This document shows positions 32,892 to 41,466 of a stretch of 64,000 nt of DNA, one piece after another. The notes beneath the pieces were generated by a model. The model searched no databases, was not told where the DNA came from, and worked only from the letters and a program-made list of their open reading frames with translations. The DNA comes from CAIYRG01 sp964446945. GTDB taxonomy: Bacteria; Pseudomonadota; Alphaproteobacteria; Micropepsales; Micropepsaceae. The number at the start of each line of letters is the position of its first letter. Position 1 is the stretch's first letter. The DNA lies in the NCBI GenBank assembly GCA_964446945.1, contig CAYUQO010000001.1, positions 1 through 64,000 of the forward strand, given 5' to 3'. A program made the position numbers and the translations under genes.

Positions 32892-34154
32892 ATGGAAGGT
32901 CCATCCTATATTCCCAGATCCGGCTTTGCGCGCTGGTTGGATAGGCGCCTGCCGATCATCCGGTTCGCCCAGGAACATGTCGTCTGGTACCCGACGCCGC
33001 GCAACCTGAATATCTGGTACGTGTTCGGCGGAATCCTGAGCATCATTCTGGCAATTCAGATTTTGACCGGCATTGTGCTGGCAATGCATTACACGCCGGA
33101 CTCAACGCTCGCCTTCGATTCGGTCGAACACATCATGCGCGATGTGAATGCGGGCTGGCTGCTGCGCTACCTGCACTCCAACGGCGCATCGATGTTCTTC
33201 ATTGCCGTGTATCTGCACATCTTCCGGGGATTGTATTACGGCTCCTACAAGGCGCCGCGCGAGATGATCTGGATCATCGGTGTACTGATCTATATCGTCA
33301 TGATGGCGACGGCCTTCCTTGGTTACACGCTGCCCTGGGGTCAGATGTCGTTCTGGGGCGCGACCGTGATCACCAATTTCTTCACCGCGCTCGATTTCAT
33401 CATTCCGCATCTCGGCACTGCGATCACAACCTGGTTGTGGGGCGGTTTCGGCGTCGACAACGCGACGCTGCACCGTTTCTTCAGCCTGCATTATCTGCTG
33501 CCGTTCGTGCTTGCGGGCCTGGTCGCGCTGCACATCTGGGCGCTGCACGTGCCGGGCAACAACAATCCGCTTGGGATCGACGTGAAGAGTCCGCAGGACA
33601 CCGTCCCGTTCCATCCCTACTACACGGTGAAGGACGCGTTTTTTGTCTGCTGCTTCCTGATCCTCTACGCCTATCTCGTGTTCTTCGCGCCCAATGTGCT
33701 GGGCGACCCGATCAATTACGTGCCGGCCAATCCGATCCAGACGCCTGAAGATATCGTGCCGGAATGGTACTTCCTGCCGTTCTACGCCATCCTGCGTTCG
33801 ATCCCGAACAAGCTGATCGGCGTGATTGCGCTGTTCCTGTCGCTGTTCACCCTGTTCTTCATCTCGTGGCTCGATACTTCGCCGGTGCGCTCGGCGCGGT
33901 TCCGGCCGCTCTACAAGCAATTCTTCTGGGTGCTCGTCGTATCCGTGATCATCCTCGGCTATGTCGGGTCACGGCCTGTCGACGCGACGCTGTTCAACAC
34001 GCCAATTCCGCTGGTTTGGCTCGGCCGCATTTTCACTTTGTACTACTTCCTGCATTTCTGGGTGATCATGCCGGCGGTCGGGATAATCGAAACGCCGAGA
34101 CCGGTACCCGACAGCATCGCCCGATCCGTGCTTGCCAGCACACCGGCCGAGTAG
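32892..34154 (+). CDS. petB: cytochrome b subunit of the bc1 complex
   Basis: 420 residues, eight hydrophobic segments. Haem-ligand helices are visible (LRYLHSNGASMFFIAVYLHIFRG and HRFFSLHYLLPFVLAGLVALHIWALH), as is the quinol-oxidation PEWY motif (VPEWYFLPFYAI). Catalyses the central electron bifurcation between ubiquinol, Rieske centre and b haems. Full-length, no fusion to c1 (separate petC, 9 bases downstream). Confidence 0.98.
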   Translation: MEGPSYIPRSGFARWLDRRLPIIRFAQEHVVWYPTPRNLNIWYVFGGILSIILAIQILTGIVLAMHYTPDSTLAFDSVEHIMRDVNAGWLLRYLHSNGASMFFIAVYLHIFRGLYYGSYKAPREMIWIIGVLIYIVMMATAFLGYTLPWGQMSFWGATVITNFFTALDFIIPHLGTAITTWLWGGFGVDNATLHRFFSLHYLLPFVLAGLVALHIWALHVPGNNNPLGIDVKSPQDTVPFHPYYTVKDAFFVCCFLILYAYLVFFAPNVLGDPINYVPANPIQTPEDIVPEWYFLPFYAILRSIPNKLIGVIALFLSLFTLFFISWLDTSPVRSARFRPLYKQFFWVLVVSVIILGYVGSRPVDATLFNTPIPLVWLGRIFTLYYFLHFWVIMPAVGIIETPRPVPDSIARSVLASTPAE

Positions 34155-34163
34155 GAGCGGATC

Positions 34164-35255
34164 ATGCGTCCATCACACCGATTCCTGATGATTTCGGCCC
34201 TCGTCTCTCTCTGCGCCAGTGCATCGGCCCAAACACCCGGCGCTGCGCCGGCCACACCGGCTGGTCCCAATGCCACTGCCCCAGCGCAGCCGGCCGCAGG
34301 CGCGGCACAGCAACCAACTCCATCGCCGGATACAGCCGCGCCGCAACCGGGCGTGACAGGTGCAGCACCACAGCCTGCACTGGGTCAGGTGGAAACCGCT
34401 CCGCCGACGCAGACGGGGCCGGAAACGCAATCGCCTTCGCCGGCAAAACTGCAGTCAGGGATTGCTCCCGCGCCATCGACCGAGGCGTTGCCGCCCAAAT
34501 CCGTCTCGTGGTCGTTCACCGGACCATTCGGGATATATGATCGCGCATCGCTGCAGCGCGGCTTTCAAATCTACAAGCAGGTCTGTTCGAACTGCCACTC
34601 GCTGTCGCGGGTTGCGTTCCGCAATCTCGGCGATCCCGGTGGGCCACAATTCAGCCAGGACGAAGTGAAAGCCATTGCCGCGGGTTACAAAATTCCTGCC
34701 GGCCCGAATGCGCAGGGACAGACGGTGGATGCCAATGGCATGCCGCTCACACGGCCCGGCACTCCGGCGGATTATTTCCCGCCGCCGTTCCCGAACGAGC
34801 AGGCCGCGCGCGCCGCGCTGAATGGCGCGCTGCCGCCCGATCTGTCGCTGATCGTCAAAGCGCGCGACGGACATATGAATTACGTCTACTCGATCCTGAC
34901 CGGCTTCGGTCAAAAGCCGCCGGCCGGAGAAACGATCGCGAACGGGCTATATTACAACCCTTATTTCCCGCGGCATCAGATCGCCATGCCGCCACCGCTG
35001 ACTGATGGCGCCGTCACCTTTACCGACGGCACACCCAATAATCTCGATCAGGAGGCGCGTGACATCGTCAGCTTCCTGGCCTGGGCATCCGAACCGACCC
35101 AGGATTCGCGCAAGCAGACCGGATTCGTGGTCATGCTGTATCTGATCGGGCTCACGTTGTTGCTGTTCTTCGCGTATCGGCGCGTCTGGCATGGTCACCA
35201 TGATGTCGGCGCGGTCGGCGAAGGCACCGGCGACGAGACGCGGCTCTCGCCCTAG
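34164..35255 (+). CDS. petC: cytochrome c1 with extended low-complexity N-terminus
   Basis: 363 residues. The signal peptide (to about residue 22) is followed by a Pro/Ala/Gln/Thr-rich, almost charge-free region up to about residue 111. The cytochrome begins with SWSFTGPFGIYDRASLQRGF, haem motif CSNCH at 141-145, the axial Met in HQIAMPPPL and a C-terminal anchor (FVVMLYLIGLTLLLFFAY). Paracoccus cytochrome c1 also has an N-terminal low-complexity extension, but that one is acidic. The gene is 9 bases after petB and 7 bases before mtnP. Confidence 0.96.
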   Translation: MRPSHRFLMISALVSLCASASAQTPGAAPATPAGPNATAPAQPAAGAAQQPTPSPDTAAPQPGVTGAAPQPALGQVETAPPTQTGPETQSPSPAKLQSGIAPAPSTEALPPKSVSWSFTGPFGIYDRASLQRGFQIYKQVCSNCHSLSRVAFRNLGDPGGPQFSQDEVKAIAAGYKIPAGPNAQGQTVDANGMPLTRPGTPADYFPPPFPNEQAARAALNGALPPDLSLIVKARDGHMNYVYSILTGFGQKPPAGETIANGLYYNPYFPRHQIAMPPPLTDGAVTFTDGTPNNLDQEARDIVSFLAWASEPTQDSRKQTGFVVMLYLIGLTLLLFFAYRRVWHGHHDVGAVGEGTGDETRLSP

Positions 35256-35262
35256 GTAAGCA

Positions 35263-36138
35263 ATGAAAGCGGTTCTCGGGATCATCGGCGGTTCGGGTGT
35301 CTACGACATCGCCGGTCTTGAGGATGCGCATTGGCGCCATATTGCGAGCCCCTGGGGCGAAGCCTCGGACGATCTGCTGTTCGGACGATTGTCGGGCGTG
35401 GATGTCGTGTTCCTGCCGCGCCACGGCCGCGGCCATGTTCATTCACCAACCACGATCAATTATCGCGCCAATATCGATGTGCTGAAGCGCGCCGGCTGCA
35501 CGGATATCATTTCGGTTTCGGCCTGCGGCTCGCTGCGCGAGGAACTTGCCCCCGGGCATTTTGTACTCGCGGACCAGTTCATCGATCGCACGCACGCGCG
35601 CGAAAAGACATTTTACGGCGATGGGTTTGTCGCCCATGTCTCGCTTGCCCATCCGGTCTGTCCACGTCTGGTGAACGCCCTGTCCGAAGCGGCGGCCGCG
35701 GAAGCCATACCGTGCCGCACTGATGGGATCTATCTCGCGATGGAGGGGCCGCAATTTTCGACTTTGGCCGAATCCCGGCTGTATCGTGCGTGGGGCTGCG
35801 ATGTGATCGGAATGACGGCGATGCCGGAAGCCAAGCTGGCGCGCGAAGCCGAACTGCCATACGCGATTGTCGCGATGGTGACGGATTACGACTGCTGGCA
35901 TCCGGACCACGATCACGTCACGGTGGAACAGGTTGTCCGTGTACTGCTGGAAAATGCCGATCGGGCGCGGGCGCTGGTCAAGCGGGTGATCCCGATGCTC
36001 GGACCGGAACGCACGCCTTCGCCGCTTGGCATCGAGCATGTGCTGGATACGGCATTGATCACCGCGCCGGAAAAGCGCGATCCGGCGCTGTTTGCCAAAC
36101 TGGACGCAGTCGCGGGCCGGGTGCTGAAAAAACGCTGA
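35263..36138 (+). CDS. mtnP: S-methyl-5'-thioadenosine phosphorylase
   Basis: Phosphorolysis of methylthioadenosine in methionine salvage and polyamine by-product recycling. 291 residues with LGIIGGSGVYDI, LPRHGRGHVHSPTTINYRAN, SACGSLREELAPG, YLAMEGPQFSTLAESR, GMTAMPEAKLAREAELPYA and the catalytic MVTDYDCWH. Seven bases downstream of petC, so possibly co-transcribed. Confidence 0.94.
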   Translation: MKAVLGIIGGSGVYDIAGLEDAHWRHIASPWGEASDDLLFGRLSGVDVVFLPRHGRGHVHSPTTINYRANIDVLKRAGCTDIISVSACGSLREELAPGHFVLADQFIDRTHAREKTFYGDGFVAHVSLAHPVCPRLVNALSEAAAAEAIPCRTDGIYLAMEGPQFSTLAESRLYRAWGCDVIGMTAMPEAKLAREAELPYAIVAMVTDYDCWHPDHDHVTVEQVVRVLLENADRARALVKRVIPMLGPERTPSPLGIEHVLDTALITAPEKRDPALFAKLDAVAGRVLKKR

Positions 36139-36144
36139 GGTGCG

Positions 36145-36669
36145 GTGTTTTACACCATCGGACATTCGACCAGGACGATCGGCGAATTCATTTCGCTGCT
36201 GAAGTCGGCGGGCGTTGCCGCTCTTGCGGATGTGAGACGGATTCCGCGCTCTGCCACCAACCCGCAATTCAATCTCGGCGCCATCGAACAGCCGCTGGCG
36301 GAGCAGGGCATTGCGTATCGGCAGATCGCCGAACTTGGCGGATTGCGGTCGCGACGAAAGCGCGACGAACCGTCGCCGAACATGTTCTGGGAAAACACCA
36401 GCTTCCGGAATTACGCGGATTATGCCGCGAGCGATGATTTCCGCCGCGGGTTAGAGGTTCTGCGGCAGATGGGACAGGCGCAAGATTGCGCATTCATGTG
36501 CGCGGAAGCCGTGTGGTGGCGTTGCCACCGCCGGATCATCGCCGACTATCTGCTCGCCAGCGGCGAAAATGTCTTCCACATCATGGGACCAGGCAAAATC
36601 GAGCCGGCCCGCCTCACGCCGGCAGCGCAGGTACGGAACAACGGGACTCTGATTTACCCGGCGCAGTAG
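36145..36669 (+). CDS. DUF488 family protein
   Basis: 174 residues beginning FYTIGHSTRTIGEFISLL, with DVRRIPRSATNPQF, YRQIAELGGLR and CAEAVWWRCHRRIIADYL, the diagnostic stretches of the DUF488 family. Function unknown; some members are proposed nucleic-acid-acting enzymes. Starts with GTG after GAGGTG, 6 bases past the mtnP stop. Confidence 0.85.
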   Translation: MFYTIGHSTRTIGEFISLLKSAGVAALADVRRIPRSATNPQFNLGAIEQPLAEQGIAYRQIAELGGLRSRRKRDEPSPNMFWENTSFRNYADYAASDDFRRGLEVLRQMGQAQDCAFMCAEAVWWRCHRRIIADYLLASGENVFHIMGPGKIEPARLTPAAQVRNNGTLIYPAQ

Positions 36670-36672
36670 GGT

Positions 36673-37071
36673 TTATTTATTCCCGCTGACCGCATCCGGG
36701 TCGATTTCGAACAGCACGCGGACTTCGCCCGGTTGCGCGAAGGGGTATTTGTCCTTACCCAGATATTTCTTCGCCATCTTGTCGATGTGTTCGGACGCGC
36801 CCTGTTCGGTGATGCGCGAAACTTTGCCGCGAATCTGGACATAACGGTATGGATTGTCGGGATCGGTGATGGAAATCGCGACCGGCGAGCCCGGTTTGAG
36901 ATTCTTGTCTTTCACCCGGCCCCTGGCGGAATTCACCAGCACCTTGCCATTGTCATAGTCGATCCACACCGGGGTCGATTGCGGGGTGCCGTCCGGCATC
37001 AGCGTGGCGACATGGGCAAAGGTTTTCTTGTTGACCAGAAGGTCGCGCCAAGTGTCGATCGATTCCGCCAT
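36673..37071 (-). CDS. PPOX-class FMN/F420-binding oxidoreductase-like protein
   Basis: 132 residues with the split-barrel flavin/deazaflavin fold of the pyridoxamine-phosphate-oxidase superfamily: FAHVATLMPDGTPQSTPVWIDYDNGKVLVNSA and KPGSPVAISITDPDNPYRYVQIRG. The chosen start MAESIDTW (37071) follows GGAGCGAG; Met at 37083 is possible. Convergent with DUF488, 3 bases between stops. Substrate unknown. Confidence 0.8.
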   Translation of the reverse strand: MAESIDTWRDLLVNKKTFAHVATLMPDGTPQSTPVWIDYDNGKVLVNSARGRVKDKNLKPGSPVAISITDPDNPYRYVQIRGKVSRITEQGASEHIDKMAKKYLGKDKYPFAQPGEVRVLFEIDPDAVSGNK

Positions 37072-37244
37072 TTCTCGCTCCATTGCCGAAGAGAGTTAAG
37101 GCTAGCGCCAAAAATGTGGTTCCGGCAACGGGATAGGACGAACTGCGCAGTCAAAACAAAACTGGTGCGGCAGTTGTAAGCAACTCTGCAAAAAGGCAAA
37201 ATGCAACCCGGATGCGTGCGTGCATCGTTCTTGGAGGGAATCTC

Positions 37245-37862
37245 ATGAAAGTCTATAGCGCCTTGACGGCCGCGGCTGCGGTGACCGTCTGTGTCAGCGC
37301 GGCCATGGCGGCCGATGCCGACCGATTCGTAATCCGCGGCGACGCGGCGAAGCAGTTGCTGGAACAGAATTCCATCAACGTCGCCACCGCTGAAGCCATT
37401 GGAAAGGCGTGCGCCGACGAAGCGACAGCCGCCGGTAAGCGCGTCAGCATTTCGATCTTCGACCAGTTTGGTGAGCCGGTTTACTACTATCGCATGGATG
37501 GCCAGCCGAAGATCGCGATCGACACCGCGATCATGAAGGCACGCACGGTTTTGAACACGCGCCGGCCGAGCAAAGCGGTTCAGAACGCGGTAGCGCAGGG
37601 ACAATCCGAACTTCGGCAGTATTCCTTTGGAAACTTCGCCAATGGCGGCGGTTTGCCGATCGTGATCAATGGTAACCAGTTCATTGGGGCGATTGGCGTG
37701 GGTGGATCGGCGCCCATGCCCGGCGTGTGGAGCGATGAGATATGCGCCTGGCGTGCGCTGACGAAAGTGATCGGTCCGCAGCCTCCGCTGCTGCCCGATA
37801 TCCGGCCGGCTGCCGCCGCCGGTGGTGGCGAACGCGCAGGCAATGGCGCCCCGAACCGTTGA
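37245..37862 (+). CDS. exported GlcG/HbpS-family protein, copy 1
   Basis: Signal peptide (MKVYSALTAAAAVTVCVSAAMA) then a single GlcG/HbpS domain: LLEQNSINVATAEAIGKACADEA, SIFDQFGEPVYYYRMDGQ, IDTAIMKARTVLNTRRPS, GGGLPIVINGNQFIGAIGVGGSAP, WSDEICAWRAL. HbpS-like proteins bind haem or sense redox stress; other members of this fold bind small ligands. The C-terminal tail is Ala/Gly-rich and basic. The next paralogue follows after 28 bases with GGAG ahead of its ATG, so copies 1 and 2 form an operon. Ligand here is unknown. Confidence 0.85.
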   Translation: MKVYSALTAAAAVTVCVSAAMAADADRFVIRGDAAKQLLEQNSINVATAEAIGKACADEATAAGKRVSISIFDQFGEPVYYYRMDGQPKIAIDTAIMKARTVLNTRRPSKAVQNAVAQGQSELRQYSFGNFANGGGLPIVINGNQFIGAIGVGGSAPMPGVWSDEICAWRALTKVIGPQPPLLPDIRPAAAAGGGERAGNGAPNR

Positions 37863-37890
37863 TCGCTGAATCTGGAAATTGGAGAAAACC

Positions 37891-38511
37891 ATGAAGCTTT
37901 ATTCGGGATTTGTGGCAGCGGCGGCGGTGGTTGCCATTGCCGGCGTCGCCACGGCGGCGGAAACGTCGAAATTTGTCCAGCAGGGAGATGCCGCCAAGGC
38001 GCTGCTCGAACAAAACACCATCAACATCGCGACCGCGGAAGCGATCGGCAAAGCCTGCATCGATGAGGCCACCAAGGAAAACGTCAAGGTGAGCGTGGTG
38101 ATTACCGATCAGTTCGGCGAGCCGGTGTGGTTCTATCGCATGGATGGTCAGGGCAAAGTGAATGTCGACACGGCGTTCATGAAGGCCAAGACGGCATTGA
38201 ACATGCGCGCGCCCAGCAAGAGCGTGATGAACCAGGTTCTGCAGGGCCGGGCGACCGAACTCCGCCAGTACTCATTCGGCAATTTCGCCAATTCGGGTGC
38301 GCTGCCGATCGTCGTCAACGGCAATCAGTTGATCGGCGTGATCGGCGTCGGCGGCTCGGCGCCACGCGTGCCGGTGTGGAGTGACGAAATCTGCGCCTGG
38401 CGTGCGCTGAACAAGGTGATCGGACCACAGCCGCCGCTGCTGCCGGACGTGCAGCGTAATGCCGCCGCCGGCGGAGCAGGACCGCGCGGCAACGGCGCTC
38501 CGAATCAATAA
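37891..38511 (+). CDS. exported GlcG/HbpS-family protein, copy 2
   Basis: 206 residues, closest to copy 1: signal peptide (MKLYSGFVAAAAVVAIAGVATA), LLEQNTINIATAEAIGKACIDEAT, VVITDQFGEPVWFYRMDGQGKVN, DTAFMKAKTALNMRAPSKSVM, GALPIVVNGNQLIGVIGVGGSAP, WSDEICAWRALNKVIGPQPP. Ends in a Gly/Ala tail (AAAGGAGPRGNGAPNQ) like its sister. A terminator follows, separating this pair from copy 3. Confidence 0.85.
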   Translation: MKLYSGFVAAAAVVAIAGVATAAETSKFVQQGDAAKALLEQNTINIATAEAIGKACIDEATKENVKVSVVITDQFGEPVWFYRMDGQGKVNVDTAFMKAKTALNMRAPSKSVMNQVLQGRATELRQYSFGNFANSGALPIVVNGNQLIGVIGVGGSAPRVPVWSDEICAWRALNKVIGPQPPLLPDVQRNAAAGGAGPRGNGAPNQ

Positions 38512-38533
38512 CCTACTTGCCGGTCTGGGATCA

Positions 38534-38568
38534 GGGCGTCGCGGCACCGCGGCGCCCTTTTTCTTTGT
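38534..38568 (+). terminator. rho-independent terminator after GlcG/HbpS copy 2
   Basis: GGGCGTCGCGG (38534-38544) pairs with CCGCGGCGCCC (38547-38557), one G-T wobble, followed by TTTTTCTTT. It splits the four-gene array into copies 1-2 and copies 3-4. Confidence 0.8.
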
Positions 38569-38648
38569 CCGGATTCGCGCCCACGCGGCAGGCATGGCAT
38601 TGTGCGGCCGCGCGATGCCGGGGCATCGCATTCAGGAGGGAGAGTGAC

Positions 38649-39281
38649 ATGAAAATCCAGCTAGCACTGGTGGCCGGTATTGCAGCCACGGTTTTTGGCG
38701 GTTCGACTTTCGCATTGTCGCTGAGCGATGTGGTTCAGAAGGGCGCCAATGCGGACAAGGTGATGGAAAAGAATCAGATCAACTGGGCCACGGCAAAGGC
38801 GATTGGTGAGCACTGCATCAATGAAGCCGCCGCCAAAGGCATGGGCGTCAGCGTTGTGATCCTCGACCAGTTCGGCACGATCACGTTCTACGGCCGCGGC
38901 GACGGGCAGGGCAAAGTCAACACTGAATCCGCGCTGTGGAAGGCCAATACCGTGCTGCACACCCGCGCGCCCAGCAAAGCCCAGATGAACGCCGTGCGAA
39001 CGGGCGCGGTGTCGGAATCGCGTGTCATCTGGCAGGGTAATTTCGCCAATGCCGGCGGGCTTCCGATCGTCGTCGACGGTCAGTTCCTTGGCGCCATCGG
39101 CGTCGGCGGCATGGCTGCTACTCCGCCAACCTGGAGCGATGAAATCTGCGGCTACAACGCGCTCACAGCGGTGCTTGGCCCGCAGCCCAAACTGCTGCCC
39201 GACCTGCCGAACCCCTATGCGATCAGCAATGGTGCGGCGGGAGGTGGTGCGCGTCCTGCACCCGGAGCTGCCAACCGTTGA
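38649..39281 (+). CDS. exported GlcG/HbpS-family protein, copy 3
   Basis: 210 residues. Signal peptide (LALVAGIAATVFGGSTFALS) and the same domain with divergent details: KNQINWATAKAIGEHCINEAAA, VVILDQFGTITFYGRGDGQGKVN (the RMDG of the other copies is GRGDG here), ALWKANTVLHTRAPS, GGLPIVVDGQFLGAIGVGG, WSDEICGYNALTAVLGPQP. ATG at 38649 follows GGAGGGAGAGTG. A stem-loop follows the stop. Confidence 0.85.
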   Translation: MKIQLALVAGIAATVFGGSTFALSLSDVVQKGANADKVMEKNQINWATAKAIGEHCINEAAAKGMGVSVVILDQFGTITFYGRGDGQGKVNTESALWKANTVLHTRAPSKAQMNAVRTGAVSESRVIWQGNFANAGGLPIVVDGQFLGAIGVGGMAATPPTWSDEICGYNALTAVLGPQPKLLPDLPNPYAISNGAAGGGARPAPGAANR

Positions 39282-39287
39282 TCGCGA

Positions 39288-39316
39288 GAGGGCGCCGCAT
39301 CAGACGCGGCGCCCTC
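39288..39316 (+). terminator. stem-loop after GlcG/HbpS copy 3
   Basis: GAGGGCGCCGC (39288-39298) pairs perfectly with GCGGCGCCCTC (39306-39316) over a 7-base loop. Only a weak T run follows, so termination may be partial. Confidence 0.55.
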
Positions 39317-39382
39317 GCCTTGCGGCAATTGTCAGGCAAACGCTGTCCGTGGCATGTTGCACCAAACTGTGAGAGGAACGCC

Positions 39383-40030
39383 ATGCGCATTGCTTCATTG
39401 CTGGTTTGTGCCGGAGCGGCGCTCGCCACGACTGCCGCCTATGCGGCGTCGACCTATGACGGGAACGGCCAGGTGCCGCAGCAATTCGTGTTGTCGGGCA
39501 AGGCGGCAGACCGCCTGCATGACCATATCTCAATCAATTCGGATACGGCAGAACGGCTGTCAAAAGCGTGCGAAGCCATCGCCCGGCGCAATAATAGCCA
39601 GGTGGTCGTGGTCGTGCTCGATCCGCAGGGACTTGTCGTGCACGAACACCGCATGGACGGCGAGGGCTGGATCCAGGTGAAGGCGACGGAGCAGAAGGCG
39701 CTGACAGCGCTAAGGACGCGCGCGCCGTCGCATGTTCTGACCAACCGCAATGTCCAGGATCCGTTCACCAACCAGAATATGTCCGGCTACGAATTGACGA
39801 CGCAGGAGGGCGGCTTGCCGATCATCGTCAACGGGCAGTTGATCGGCGCGATCGGAGTTGGCGGCATCCCGCCGGCCGAACGCAATGCCAGTTATGGTGA
39901 GGAAATGTGCGCCCGTGACGCGCTGGAGCAGGTGATCGGTCCGCAGCCGCCGCTGCTGCCAGATCTGGCAGCACAGCGCGCGCCTGCCGGCGGTGGTGGA
40001 CGTGCTGGCCGCGGCGCCCAGAATCAATAA
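39383..40030 (+). CDS. exported GlcG/HbpS-family protein, copy 4
   Basis: 215 residues, the most divergent copy. Signal peptide (LLVCAGAALATTAAYA), then DHISINSDTAERLSKACEAIARRNN, VVVVLDPQGLVVHEHRMDGEGW, QKALTALRTRAPS, a longer middle loop (TNRNVQDPFTNQNMSGYE), and GGLPIIVNGQLIGAIGVGG ... YGEEMCARDALEQVIGPQPP. Ends in Gly/Arg-rich RAGRGAQNQ. ATG at 39383 follows GAGAGGAACG. Confidence 0.85.
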   Translation: MRIASLLVCAGAALATTAAYAASTYDGNGQVPQQFVLSGKAADRLHDHISINSDTAERLSKACEAIARRNNSQVVVVVLDPQGLVVHEHRMDGEGWIQVKATEQKALTALRTRAPSHVLTNRNVQDPFTNQNMSGYELTTQEGGLPIIVNGQLIGAIGVGGIPPAERNASYGEEMCARDALEQVIGPQPPLLPDLAAQRAPAGGGGRAGRGAQNQ

Positions 40031-40107
40031 TATTTGACGCGTTCACTGTCTTCACTTGCGGGATGGGTGGCGCCCCGGGTGAACGGGACCCGTAAAGGCA
40101 AATTGCG

Positions 40108-40548
40108 ATGCAATATCTTCACACCATGGTCCGCGTTGCGGACGTTGAAAAAAGCCTGAATTTCTATTGCGGTCTGCTAGGGCTGAAAGAGATCAGCCGC
40201 CAGGAGAACGAGAAGGGGCGGTTCACCCTGATTTTTCTCGCCGCGCCGGGAGATGTTGACCTCGCGCGCGAGCGCAAGGGGCCGATGGTCGAGCTGACCT
40301 ACAATTGGGACGCGGAAAATTATCACGGCGGGCGGAATTTCGGCCATCTGGCGTATCGCGTCGACGACATCTACGCGGCCTGCCGCAAGCTGATGGATGG
40401 CGGAGTGACGATCAACCGTCCGCCACGCGACGGGCAGATGGCGTTTGTGCGTTCGCCCGACGGCATCTCGATTGAGCTGTTGCAGCGCGGCCCGGCTCTG
40501 CCGCCGGAAGAACCGTGGGCGTCAATGCCGAACACGGGTGCCTGGTAG
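40108..40548 (+). CDS. gloA: lactoylglutathione lyase (glyoxalase I)
   Basis: 146-residue VOC-fold metalloenzyme converting the methylglyoxal-glutathione hemithioacetal to lactoylglutathione. Metal and substrate motifs are visible: LHTMVRVADVEKSLNFYCGLLGLKE, MVELTYNWDAENYHGGRNFGHLAYRVDDI and SPDGISIELLQRG. The next gene starts 2 bases after the stop, so the two are co-transcribed. Confidence 0.9.
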   Translation: MQYLHTMVRVADVEKSLNFYCGLLGLKEISRQENEKGRFTLIFLAAPGDVDLARERKGPMVELTYNWDAENYHGGRNFGHLAYRVDDIYAACRKLMDGGVTINRPPRDGQMAFVRSPDGISIELLQRGPALPPEEPWASMPNTGAW

Positions 40549-40550
40549 GA

Positions 40551-41111
40551 ATGTCGCTGTATCGCGCCCGGCGCATCGTGACCGGGCATGATGCCGAAGG
40601 ACGTTCGATCGTGATTTCGGATGGGCCGGCGCAGAACCTGGTGCCGAACCCGTCCGACCCGGAACGTGGCCATATCAATTTCTGGCGCACGACCACGGTT
40701 CCGGCCAGCAATGCAGGCGCCGATGATCCCACCGCCGGTGCGGGTTTTGCGCTGCCGCCGCCCAAAGGCGGAACGCTGTTTCGTTTCTTCCAGATTGCGC
40801 CGGAGAAGAACGAGGCTGGCCTTTCAAAGGAAGAGCGGGATACGCGTATGGCGCGGATGTTCGAGGCGGCCGGCGCCGGCCACGCGCGCCAGGCGATGGA
40901 GCGCCATCCATCGATGCACCAGACCGATACCGTGGATTACATCGTGCTTCTGAGAGGCGAAGTGACCGCGCTGATGGACATCGGCGAAGTCACGATGAAG
41001 CCATTCGACGTGCTGATTCAGCGCGGTACGCGGCACGGTTGGGTCAATCCCGGCGACGAACCGGCGCTTCTTGTGGCCGTTCTGGTCGATGCGGAACCGT
41101 TGCCAGGCTGA
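40551..41111 (+). CDS. cupin-domain protein
   Basis: 186 residues. The C-terminal half is a single cupin barrel: PSMHQTDTVDYIVLLRGEVTALMDIGEVTMKPFDVLIQRGTRHGWVNPGDEPALLVAVL holds both cupin motifs, with metal-type His at MHQTD and RHGW. The N-terminal 90 residues are less typical. Probably a small-molecule-binding or isomerase/dioxygenase-like protein. Directly follows gloA. Confidence 0.75.
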   Translation: MSLYRARRIVTGHDAEGRSIVISDGPAQNLVPNPSDPERGHINFWRTTTVPASNAGADDPTAGAGFALPPPKGGTLFRFFQIAPEKNEAGLSKEERDTRMARMFEAAGAGHARQAMERHPSMHQTDTVDYIVLLRGEVTALMDIGEVTMKPFDVLIQRGTRHGWVNPGDEPALLVAVLVDAEPLPG

Positions 41112-41181
41112 GCCGGGAGATTTGGGCTCGTCGCGGGGTGGACAGCCGCTATGGCTTCACCTATATCCCGCTTCCCGATTT

Positions 41182-41258
<77 letters not shown>

Positions 41259-41268
41259 TCATGAGCGC

Positions 41269-41305
41269 ATGATTTAGCCCGGCAATGCCGGGCTAAATCA
41301 TTCTT
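41269..41305 (+). terminator. 15-bp hairpin terminator of tRNA-fMet
   Basis: ATGATTTAGCCCGGC (41269-41283) and GCCGGGCTAAATCAT (41287-41301) are perfectly complementary with loop AAT, followed by TCTT. Likely transcription terminator. Confidence 0.8.
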
Positions 41306-41466
41306 GCGCGAATGATGCGCTTGCGAAAGTCGGGACCCAGTGCAAAAGAATGTTCTTGCACCAGTGAAAAGCGACTCTGGCGCTTCACGATTTGCTCAAA
41401 TCCCGTCAACGCACTCGCGATCCCGACTGTTCATGCTACCGTCTTTCATCAGTTTGCGAGGGCAGC

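Noticed and set aside
33102..33920. 272-codon minus-strand frame opposite petB
   Set aside because: Charged, repetitive composition produced by reading cytochrome b backwards; petB is certain.
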